This document shows, in pieces, positions 6,563 to 11,901 of a DNA stretch of 11,901 nt. The stretch comes from Acidimicrobiales bacterium. GTDB lineage: Bacteria > Actinomycetota > Acidimicrobiia > Acidimicrobiales > Acidimicrobilacustridaceae. The translations under genes were made by a program, and so were the position numbers. The stretch lies in NCBI GenBank assembly GCA_023261915.1, contig JALRFT010000021.1, positions 1 to 11,901 of the forward strand, in the 5' to 3' direction. Every line of letters starts with the position of its first letter. Position 1 is the first letter of the stretch. A model generated the notes under the pieces. The model worked only from the letters and a program-made list of their open reading frames with translations. It was not told the origin of the DNA and made no database searches.

Positions 6563-7051
6563 ATGGTCTGGCGCCGACCCCCCCGACCCTTCGTCGCCCA
6601 GCGCGACGGCAGCGTCAGCCTGAACCTGAGCGATGAAGAGCGCCGGATGCTCGCTCGACTTCTGCCGCAACTGAGCGAACTCCTCGAGGCACCCGACGAT
6701 CCCGGACTGCGCCGCCTCTTCCCCACCGCCTATCCCGACGACCCCGAGCGAGACGCCGACTACCAGCGACTCATGCGGGACGAGCTCTTGGCGTCACGCT
6801 CACACTCGCTCACCACGGTGATCGAGTCCCTCGAGGTCACCGAGCTCGACGGTGCACAACTCGATGCGTGGCTGCAGACACTCAACGCTGCCCGACTCGT
6901 GCTCGGAACCCGCCTCGACGTCGGCGAGGACGACAATCCGATGGTCATGCCGTCCGACACCGACCCTGACGCCGCCGCCCACTTCACGTACCTGTGGCTG
7001 TCCGAACTCCTCGAGTTCGCCACGGCGGCGGCCATGGAGCGTCTGTCGTGA
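6563..7051 (+). CDS. DUF2017 family protein
   Basis: This 162-residue soluble, acidic and probably mostly helical protein matches DUF2017 in composition and context. That family sits next to clpS in many actinobacteria. Recognisable features are an N-terminal basic stretch, a helical LSDEERRMLARLLPQLSELL segment (22-41), a conserved-looking YPDDPERDADYQRLM (57-71), and a C-terminal helix ending the protein. There is no signal peptide, membrane segment or catalytic motif that I can name. The start lies one base past the clpS stop, with no strong Shine-Dalgarno, so it probably depends on translation of clpS. A role in the N-degron or Clp pathway is only suggested by neighbourhood. Confidence 0.85.
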   Translation: MVWRRPPRPFVAQRDGSVSLNLSDEERRMLARLLPQLSELLEAPDDPGLRRLFPTAYPDDPERDADYQRLMRDELLASRSHSLTTVIESLEVTELDGAQLDAWLQTLNAARLVLGTRLDVGEDDNPMVMPSDTDPDAAAHFTYLWLSELLEFATAAAMERLS

Positions 7052-7093
7052 CCTGGGAACTCATCGTTGGCCGTCCTCGCAATGGCGAGCGAC

Positions 7094-7102
7094 TGGTAGC
7101 CT
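7094..7102 (+). promoter_or_regulatory. Possible extended -10 promoter for the tRNA cluster
   Basis: TGGTAGCCT fits the extended -10 pattern (TGn followed by TAnnnT). It would start transcription about 18 bases before tRNA-Glu. No good -35 lies at normal spacing. A short hairpin, CTCGC-AATG-GCGAG at 7076-7089, just upstream could end the clpS-DUF2017 transcript. Confidence 0.3.
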
Positions 7103-7126
7103 CTCGTCGCTGCATCGTCGGCGCCG

Positions 7127-7202
7127 GCCCCCATCGTCTAGCGGCCTAGGACACCGCCCTTTCAAGGCGGCAGCACGGGTTCGAATCCCGTTGGGGGTGC
7201 CA
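7127..7202 (+). tRNA. tRNA-Glu (anticodon TTC), CCA encoded
   Basis: A full cloverleaf can be folded. The acceptor GCCCCCA pairs with TGGGGGT (with a G-T first pair), and the D arm is TCTAGCGGCCTAGGA. The anticodon stem CCGCC/GGCGG encloses loop CTTTCAA with anticodon TTC at 7161-7163. The T arm is ACGGG-TTCGAAT-CCCGT. The discriminator is G at 7199 and CCA is encoded at 7200-7202. Confidence 0.95.
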
Positions 7203-7261
7203 CACCATCCGCGCCTCGCCCTTGTCTGCCCATGGAGCGGTTGGGCTAGGCTCACTCTTCT

Positions 7262-7284
7262 GCACGGGACCCGTCCCGTGTGCA
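7262..7284 (+). other. Inverted repeat between tRNA-Glu and tRNA-Asp
   Basis: CACGGGAC (7263-7270) is followed two bases later by its reverse complement GTCCCGTG (7273-7280). This forms a strong short hairpin, realistically seven pairs with a CCCG loop. It may be a processing or pausing element in the tRNA precursor. The same GTCCCGTG occurs again at 7291-7298 as the start of tRNA-Asp. Confidence 0.5.
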
Positions 7285-7289
7285 CGGAT

Positions 7290-7367
7290 GGTCCCGTGGT
7301 GCAGTTTGGAGTGCACGCCGGCCTGTCAAGCCGGAGGTCGCGGGTTCAAATCCCGTCGGGACCGCCA
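7290..7367 (+). tRNA. tRNA-Asp (anticodon GTC), CCA encoded
   Basis: The acceptor GGTCCCG pairs perfectly with CGGGACC. The D stem is GTGC/GCAC with a ten-base loop. The anticodon stem CCGGC/GCCGG encloses loop CTGTCAA with anticodon GTC at 7325-7327. The T arm is GCGGG-TTCAAAT-CCCGT. The discriminator is G at 7364 and CCA is encoded at 7365-7367. Confidence 0.95.
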
Positions 7368-7415
7368 CGTCGTGTTGTTGCCACCGCATCCCGGTGGGGG
7401 CAGGATGACAACCCC

Positions 7416-7491
7416 GGTCGGGTAGCTCAGTTGGCAGAGCGTCCGCCTGAAAAGCGGAAGGTCACCGGATCGACGCCGGTCCCGACCACCA
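7416..7491 (+). tRNA. tRNA-Phe (anticodon GAA), CCA encoded
   Basis: The acceptor GGTCGGG pairs with CCCGACC. The D stem is GCTC/GAGC. The anticodon stem TCCGC/GCGGA encloses loop CTGAAAA with anticodon GAA. The T stem ACCGG/CCGGT encloses loop ATCGACG. The discriminator is A at 7488 and CCA is encoded at 7489-7491. The T loop begins with A where almost all tRNAs have T54. Confidence 0.95.
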
Positions 7492-7494
7492 CAC

Positions 7495-7521
7495 GGAACC
7501 CTGCTCTGTGGGCAGGGTTCC
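7495..7521 (+). terminator. Hairpin terminator after the tRNA cluster
   Basis: GGAACCCTGC (7495-7504) and GCAGGGTTCC (7512-7521) form a perfect ten-pair stem with a seven-base loop, only four bases after tRNA-Phe. There is no T tract, as is common for actinobacterial terminators. The symmetrical stem could also act on transcripts from the convergent HAD gene. Confidence 0.65.
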
Positions 7522-7533
7522 GGCGCGTCGGAA

Positions 7534-7547
7534 CGCCACCCGTGGCG
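7534..7547 (-). terminator. Possible terminator hairpin of the PLC-HAD operon
   Basis: CGCCAC (7534-7539) and GTGGCG (7542-7547) form a tight hairpin 16 bases beyond the HAD stop on the minus strand. It is nested in a weaker outer pairing, CCGGCGC (7520-7526) with GCGCCGG (7545-7551). It has only a short TT after the stem. Confidence 0.4.
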
Positions 7548-7563
7548 CCGGGGCGGCGGACGA

Positions 7564-8319
7564 TCAGACGCCGAGTGCCCCGATGAGGTCGAGATGGTGG
7601 CGCACCACCAGGTCAGCCTCAGGCCCCTGATCGGGTCCGTCATCATGGAGTCCGGCGTAGCGCACGGTGCCCATCCCCACTGCCCTCGCCCCGGCGACAT
7701 CGGTGCGACGCAGATCTCCGACGTGCACGGTCTCGGCGGGTGCCACCCCGCCCAGGCCGGCGAGGGCGTGATGGAAGATCACGGGGTCGGGTTTGTAGAC
7801 CCCGACCTCGTCGGAGAACGACCAGTGGTCGAACAACGTGAGCACCCCGTGGCGGTCGAGGTAGTCGCGCAGCACCGGCGAGGGGGTCAACCCGACGTCG
7901 CACACGATGCCGATCCTGATTCCTGCGTCTGACAGCGACCCGAGTAGCTCTACCGCGCCCGGGGTGAGCTCGGGCCGGAGACCAGTGGGGGCGTGGACGA
8001 ACGTCTCGGCCACCCGGTCACGATCGGTGGGGTCGAGTGCCAAGCCCAAGGTGTCGATGAGGACCACGGCCCCATCCGCAGCCGAGAACTGCCGATTGGC
8101 ATGCCAGTGGTCGTTGTGCGCCGCCACGGCCGCATCAAGTGCCGCGTCGAGCGTTCCCGCGTCAACGCCGACACCGAACTCGACGAGTAGCGCCTCAAGC
8201 GCCGCCCGACGGGCCTCACGTGGTCCGGACCGACGCGACACCACGAGGGTGTCCCAGTAATCGAAGGTGACTGCCCGAGGCGGCGCCTCGGCGAACGTCG
8301 GGTGGCGGGGAGAGGTCAC
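7564..8319 (-). CDS. HAD-superfamily hydrolase (subfamily IA-like)
   Basis: HAD hydrolases usually remove phosphate from small metabolites through an aspartyl-phosphate intermediate. From the GTG at 8319 the protein has 251 residues. Motif I is TFDYWDTL (18-25), with nucleophile D20 and acid/base D23. A helical cap lies at about 30-120. Motif III is the lysine in VGVYKPDPVIF (172-182, K176), and motif IV is HVGDLRRTD (199-207, D202 and D207). Motif II reads GIVCDVG (137-143), with Cys where Ser or Thr is usual. I place the start at GTG because it overlaps the upstream stop as GTGA, and because the longer frame to 8505 lies entirely inside the preceding gene and is not HAD-like. Last in the PLC operon, it might act on a phosphate released by its partners, but substrate is unknown. 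Confidence 0.9.
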   Translation of the reverse strand: MTSPRHPTFAEAPPRAVTFDYWDTLVVSRRSGPREARRAALEALLVEFGVGVDAGTLDAALDAAVAAHNDHWHANRQFSAADGAVVLIDTLGLALDPTDRDRVAETFVHAPTGLRPELTPGAVELLGSLSDAGIRIGIVCDVGLTPSPVLRDYLDRHGVLTLFDHWSFSDEVGVYKPDPVIFHHALAGLGGVAPAETVHVGDLRRTDVAGARAVGMGTVRYAGLHDDGPDQGPEADLVVRHHLDLIGALGV

Positions 8320-10139
8320 CCGGAGGCAAAGCGGTCGTTGAGCAACAACCGGTTGGAACACACCGGGTTGGCGATAACCGGGTTGCACCGGGCGACCCCG
8401 CCCGAGGGGATAAACGCCGTGTAGAGGCTGCCCCGCACGTCGGCCAGCTTGGAGTCCGTCGGCTCGAGGTAGTCGGAACTGATCCAGCTCGAACCGCTCG
8501 ACCACGCCGCCCGGCGGGTAGCCACCCCGGAAGGGATCTGGGTGGCGGGATCCCGCAGGAGCGAGGTGTAGGGGCCATCGGCGCGGGTGCGCACCATGAA
8601 ACCATCATCAATGAGCCTGGGGATTGACGGGTCGGCAGGACTGTTGCGCTTGAAGAAGGCGGCGCCCGGGGCTTCGGTGTTCGGTGCTTCGGCGAACATG
8701 GCCCGGCCCTCGAGGTTGGGGCGACCGGCGACGTAGTCGTTGAGCACCTGACCCGAAGCGTTGTCGAGTCCGAACATCACCTTGCCGCGGGACTCAGCCA
8801 GTGTCGGCCAACCCGTGGTCTCGACCGCCTCGCGCAGTGTCGTCGCCGCGCCCCGCACCGAGTCGGGTGTGATGAGTTCATCAGCGGCGAACACCGAGGT
8901 GATCTCCGCATCGAGAGCGGCCAACAGTGCGGTATCGACGGTTGGCGGTGTGGCCGGGGGCTTCTGAACCGCACTAAGAATCGAACTGGGCACCGGCAAG
9001 GCGTCGGATTTCACCTCGACGAGGATCATGATCGGCAGGTGCGTGGGATTGGCCTGCGACCAGTTGCGCACCTGGGTGAGACACGCCACGAACGACAGGC
9101 AGTGTGACGAGTAGTCGAGATCCTGGATGTGGAGAACCTTGAATCCCGGCTGGGCCAGTTGCGCCTCCCCCGAAGCAAGCGGCAGTCCCACACCGGGGAA
9201 GGTGTTGAACGCCCGATCGGCGTAGAGACCGCCCTCAGGATCGGCGAACACGTCGAGCTCGATCTGGCGGGCGCCGAGACGGCCGAACTGTTCAGCCAGC
9301 GGGCGATTGGCGTAGTCGAGTTCATACGGGTCGACCCCGAACCCCGAAGCCAGCGTACGGAAACCGAGCAGCGTGTCGAACAGCTTCGCTGGGGTGCGGT
9401 AGCGGTAGCTGTTGTGGGTGCCCATCAACTGGATCTCGTTCATACGCACGTTGGCGTCATGCACCGGATCGATGCCGAGACCGATGTGCTCGGCACGGAA
9501 CACCATCGTCACCGCCTCCGCCCGCGTGGCCGTGCGGCCCGGCTCGAACCGGTTGCCGCCGGCCCCCGAGGTCACCCCGGTGGGCACACCCCAGTTGACG
9601 GCACGATGGAAGAAGAGACCGTCGCGGGCGTCGGTGAAGGTGTTGGCGGGGTACTCGGCTCCTGTCGGACTGCCGAAGTACCGCCACAGGAACGTGATGA
9701 TCTCGGCGCGATTGGTGAGGCCCAGGGGATTGAAGCGATTGGCGCTCACGCCCCGGGTGATGCCGAGGTGGGCGGCCCACCGCACGGCATCGATGTAGTA
9801 GCTCCCCGAGGGAACGTCCACGAACGGGTTCGCCGGAACACCGGTCATGTCGGGTTCGGCGAGCCGGTACAGCCAGGTCACGAACTCGGCCCGGGTCACC
9901 GATCGGGTCGGGCCGAACGTCGCCTTGTTGGCCGACGTCACGCCTTGGCCGGCCGCCCAGTTGACCGGGGTTGAATACCACTGCCCTCCCGGCACGTCGG
10001 CGAATCCCTCGTAGTCAAGGTGGTCCGCGGCGGTGCCGACTGAGTTGGCGCCAGCAGGCGTGGCCACCAGAACCGCACCCACCATGAGCAGGGCGATGAA
10101 CGGCGTGGCGAATCGGCGGGTCATGCGATGGCGGGTCAT
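8316..10139 (-). CDS. Secreted SLH-repeat protein with C-terminal Ca2+-dependent PI-PLC-like (PI-PLC-C1) domain
   Basis: This 607-residue protein starts with a signal peptide: a basic n-region (MTRHRMTRRF), a hydrophobic core to about residue 27, and likely cleavage near TPAGA. Three S-layer homology repeats follow, at about 46-93, 106-155 and 168-216, each with an F-x-D start and ending in an RAE-type motif (TRAEF, NRAEI, TRAEA). The catalytic-type domain (about 231-600) belongs to the PI-PLC X/GDPD fold, most like the Ca2+-dependent phosphoinositide phospholipase C1 family. It has GTHNSYR (240-246, H242), QIELDV (292-297), KVLHIQDLDY (334-343, H337), ILVEVK (372-377) and GKVMFGLDN (452-460). 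It probably sits on the cell wall and cleaves a phosphodiester. Substrate is inferred, with phosphatidylinositol-type lipids likely. AAGGAG seven bases before the ATG, plus the ATGA overlap, fix the start. Confidence 0.88.
   Translation of the reverse strand: MTRHRMTRRFATPFIALLMVGAVLVATPAGANSVGTAADHLDYEGFADVPGGQWYSTPVNWAAGQGVTSANKATFGPTRSVTRAEFVTWLYRLAEPDMTGVPANPFVDVPSGSYYIDAVRWAAHLGITRGVSANRFNPLGLTNRAEIITFLWRYFGSPTGAEYPANTFTDARDGLFFHRAVNWGVPTGVTSGAGGNRFEPGRTATRAEAVTMVFRAEHIGLGIDPVHDANVRMNEIQLMGTHNSYRYRTPAKLFDTLLGFRTLASGFGVDPYELDYANRPLAEQFGRLGARQIELDVFADPEGGLYADRAFNTFPGVGLPLASGEAQLAQPGFKVLHIQDLDYSSHCLSFVACLTQVRNWSQANPTHLPIMILVEVKSDALPVPSSILSAVQKPPATPPTVDTALLAALDAEITSVFAADELITPDSVRGAATTLREAVETTGWPTLAESRGKVMFGLDNASGQVLNDYVAGRPNLEGRAMFAEAPNTEAPGAAFFKRNSPADPSIPRLIDDGFMVRTRADGPYTSLLRDPATQIPSGVATRRAAWSSGSSWISSDYLEPTDSKLADVRGSLYTAFIPSGGVARCNPVIANPVCSNRLLLNDRFASG
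9013..9054 (-). repeat. Near-identical segment shared with the paralogous PLC gene, copy 1
   Basis: These 42 bases match 10761-10802 at 40 positions. They encode the HLPIMILVEV core of the PLC-like domain. Both differences fall at third codon positions. It is part of paralogy between the two adjacent genes. Confidence 0.7.
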
Positions 10140-11317
10140 GGCGAAACTCCTTGGGTGTCGGAACGCAGCGCCGCGTTGTCACAACCGGGCGGACCTGACA
10201 CCGGATTGCACCGGGCCACACCCCCCTCGGGCAATGACGCCACGTACTCGCTGTAGGAAAGATCAGGTTCGAGGTAGTCGGAACTGACGAACTGGGCCCC
10301 GGAGGACAAGGCCGCCTCAAGACGGCTTCGGTCGTTGGCGGAGACCTGCACCACCGGCTCGTCGGCCCGGGTCCGCACGATGAATCCCTGCCGCACTAGA
10401 TCCTGGATCTGGGTCAGGTTCTCCCCGAGCGGATCGTTTTCCTTGAAAAACGCTGCGGCAGGATCATCGGTGCTCTCCATGGAGGCGAACATGGTGCGGC
10501 CCTCAAGTCCGGCGTGACCGACGAGATAGTCGTCGCGAACCTGGCCGCCGTTGTCGAGGGCGAACATCACCTTGCCCCGCGACTCGGCCAGTGTCGGCCA
10601 ACCCGTCGTCGTGACCGCATCCCGCAAGGTCGCCGCCCCGTTACGCACGTCATCAGGAGTGATGACGGCCTCCGGTGGGAACACCGAAGCGATCTCGGCG
10701 TCGAGAGCGTCAAGCTCAGCCCCGGTGACCGGTGCCGGTGGCGGGAAGGTCGGGGTCTTGACCTCGACGAGAATCATGATCGGCAGATGCGTGGGATTGG
10801 CCACCGACCAGTCACGCACCTCAGTGAGACATGCCACGAACGTGGGGCACGTCGACGCGTAGTCAATGCCGTCCACATGGAGGACCTTGGTCCCCGGAGC
10901 GGCGAGCACCTCGGCCTCGGCACCGACAGGACTCGAGGCGAGACCCACCTGGGCGCTGAACGGGCGATCGAGATAACGACCACCAGCGGGGTCGGGGTAG
11001 ACGTCGAGTTCGATCTGACGGTTACCCAACAACGAGAACTGCTCGGTCAACGGCCGGTGGGCGTAATCGAGCTCGGAGGCGAGTTCGGGTGACTGCACCT
11101 TGAGGTAGTCAAAGAGCTCGGCTGGGGGCCGGACGCGGTAGCTGTTGTGGGTACCCATGACCTGAATCTGGTTCAGGCGCACGTCGTCGACCGGAGCAGC
11201 CGGGCGCGGGGTCGCCGACTCGCCACTGCCACAGGCCACAGCGCCGAGAACCAGCGTGGCGACGAGCACCGCAGCACCGGATCGAACCACTCGCACATCC
11301 CCCTGCATCCACCGCAC
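10136..11317 (-). CDS. Lipoprotein with Ca2+-dependent PI-PLC-like (PI-PLC-C1) domain
   Basis: This 393-residue protein has a lipoprotein signal ending in the lipobox AVAC, with C29 as the lipid-modified residue. A short linker follows, and then a PLC-like domain (about 45-385) paralogous to the C-terminal half of the next gene. Matching motifs are GTHNSYR (55-61, H57), QIELDV (101-106), KVLHVDGIDY (144-153, H147), ILVEVK (182-187), GWPTLAESRGKVMFALDN (239-256), SSDYLEP (345-351) and GGVARCNP (365-372). It lacks the SLH repeats. It is probably tethered to the outer face of the membrane, while its paralogue is wall-bound. The start is GTG at 11317, with GGAG five bases upstream. ATG at 11308 is an alternative that would also keep the signal. 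Its TGA overlaps the next gene's ATG. Confidence 0.87.
   Translation of the reverse strand: MRWMQGDVRVVRSGAAVLVATLVLGAVACGSGESATPRPAAPVDDVRLNQIQVMGTHNSYRVRPPAELFDYLKVQSPELASELDYAHRPLTEQFSLLGNRQIELDVYPDPAGGRYLDRPFSAQVGLASSPVGAEAEVLAAPGTKVLHVDGIDYASTCPTFVACLTEVRDWSVANPTHLPIMILVEVKTPTFPPPAPVTGAELDALDAEIASVFPPEAVITPDDVRNGAATLRDAVTTTGWPTLAESRGKVMFALDNGGQVRDDYLVGHAGLEGRTMFASMESTDDPAAAFFKENDPLGENLTQIQDLVRQGFIVRTRADEPVVQVSANDRSRLEAALSSGAQFVSSDYLEPDLSYSEYVASLPEGGVARCNPVSGPPGCDNAALRSDTQGVSP
10761..10802 (-). repeat. Near-identical segment shared with the paralogous PLC gene, copy 2
   Basis: This is the counterpart of 9013-9054, with 40 of 42 bases identical. It lies in the equivalent codons of the lipoprotein gene. 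A second strongly matching stretch covers the GWPTLAESRGKVMF codons of both genes. Confidence 0.7.
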
Positions 11318-11329
11318 GGAAACTCCGTG
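11315..11329 (-). promoter_or_regulatory. Inverted repeat covering the ribosome site of the PLC lipoprotein gene
   Basis: On the minus strand CACGGA-GTT-TCCGTG forms a perfect six-pair hairpin. One arm holds most of the GGAG Shine-Dalgarno and the other ends in the GTG start. Folding would hide both from ribosomes. Confidence 0.35.
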
Positions 11330-11342
11330 ACTGGCCGTCCCG

Positions 11343-11373
11343 AAGTTACTCGTCAGTCGGCCCGAGCGGTCAG
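11343..11373 (-). promoter_or_regulatory. Possible promoter of the PLC-PLC-HAD operon
   Basis: In the 86-base gap after the malic enzyme gene, the minus strand has TAACTT (11348-11343) as a -10 candidate. CTGACC (11373-11368) is a weak -35 at 19-base spacing. A start near 11336 would give a leader of about 19 bases containing the GGAG site. The call is weak. Confidence 0.25.
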
Positions 11374-11403
11374 CGGCATGGTGCCCGCCTACCGAAACAC
11401 CGG

Positions 11404-11901
11404 TCAGTGTTGACGAATCACCCCGTCGCGCACGGCCGCCGCCGCAGCGGCCTCCGCCACGAGCGGTCCGACCCGGTGGTCAAACACCGACGGGATGATG
11501 AAGTCAGGAGCCAGATCGTCGTCGGATACCGCACCGGCGATGGCCTCGGCGGCGGCGAGCTTCATGCCCTCAGTAATGGTGGTCGCCCCCGCATCGAGGG
11601 CGCCCCGGAAGATCCCCGGGAAACACAGCACGTTGTTGATCTGGTTCGGAAAATCGCTGCGACCCGTGGCCAGGACCCCGGCAATCCCCACGGCTTCCTC
11701 GGGACGAATCTCCGGATCGGGATTGGCGAGGGCGAACACGATGGGAGCCGCGGCCATCGTCCGCAGGTCATCCCCCGTGAGCAGACCAGGGCCACTCACC
11801 CCGATGAAAACGTCAGCCCCCGGCAAGACCTCGGTGAGCGAACCCGACCGGTGATCAGGGTTGGTGTGCTCGGCGAACCACTGCTTGGCCGGGTTGAGAT
11901 C
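11404..11901 (-). CDS. Malic enzyme (NAD(P)-dependent, decarboxylating), C-terminal part
   Basis: Malic enzyme converts malate to pyruvate and CO2 with reduction of NAD(P). The 165 visible residues are the C-terminal part of the NAD-binding domain. The diagnostic motifs are FIGVSGPGLLT (32-42), IVFALANPDPEI (54-65) and GRSDFPNQINNVLCFPGIFR (80-99), followed by the helical end DFIIPSVFD (133-141). No break in the frame is seen. The 5' part lies beyond the window edge, so neither the start nor the cofactor preference can be judged. The stop is 86 bases before the PLC lipoprotein gene on the same strand, and I see no strong terminator between them. Confidence 0.93.
   Translation of the reverse strand, partial: DLNPAKQWFAEHTNPDHRSGSLTEVLPGADVFIGVSGPGLLTGDDLRTMAAAPIVFALANPDPEIRPEEAVGIAGVLATGRSDFPNQINNVLCFPGIFRGALDAGATTITEGMKLAAAEAIAGAVSDDDLAPDFIIPSVFDHRVGPLVAEAAAAAAVRDGVIRQH

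Noticed and set aside
6852..7586. Plus-strand open frame across DUF2017 and the tRNA genes
   Set aside because: It runs through three well-folded tRNA genes and the out-of-frame end of DUF2017.
8320..8505. Extended N-terminus of the HAD hydrolase from 8505
   Set aside because: The region is an antiparallel-frame shadow of the PLC gene's C-terminus. GTG 8319 forms a GTGA overlap and gives a normal HAD start.
1..11901. CRISPR arrays, insertion sequences, integrase genes or attachment sites
   Set aside because: No regularly spaced repeats, transposase or recombinase motifs, or tRNA-end duplications with an integrase were seen. The tRNA cluster has only the short hairpin repeat described.

Overview
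This window is GC-rich and compactly organised, and it looks like the chromosome of a high-GC actinobacterium. I favour the class Acidimicrobiia (Ilumatobacter/Microthrix-like). The reasons are the actinobacterial caa3-type oxidase gene set with a cytochrome c domain on subunit II, the clpS-DUF2017 pair, the style of the surface-protein SLH repeats, and the abundant ATGA/GTGA gene overlaps. This placement is inference, because no rRNA or marker tree is available here.

Region 1 (1-5164, minus strand) is a cytochrome oxidase cluster. In transcription order it is ctaB (heme O synthase), a subunit I gene, a subunit III gene, an unrecognised seven-helix membrane protein, and coxB (subunit II with CuA and a fused cytochrome c domain, cut by the window edge). 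The subunit I protein is the standout. It keeps the fold and several hallmark motifs of actinobacterial CtaD (DHK, AFPR, RAPGMT, the LEWATSSPP tail), but it has lost all six histidines that bind heme a, heme a3 and CuB. It has a single histidine in 531 residues. Subunit III has also lost its usual acidic residues, while subunit II keeps complete CuA and heme c sites. The cluster therefore looks like a complex that can take in electrons but has no oxygen-reducing centre of its own.

Region 2 (5165-7051) starts with a divergent promoter region. The minus-strand promoter predicts a leaderless ctaB mRNA. On the plus strand ctaA (heme A synthase) overlaps clpS (N-degron adaptor), followed by a DUF2017 gene.

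Region 3 (7052-7563) holds three plus-strand tRNA genes, Glu(TTC), Asp(GTC) and Phe(GAA), and ends in hairpins that separate them from the convergent genes that follow.

Region 4 (7564-11317, minus strand) is a tight three-gene operon. It encodes a lipoprotein with a Ca2+-dependent PI-PLC-like domain, a secreted protein with three SLH repeats fused to a second copy of the same domain, and a HAD-family hydrolase. All are joined by 4-base start/stop overlaps. Region 5 (11404-11901, minus) is the C-terminal end of a malic enzyme.
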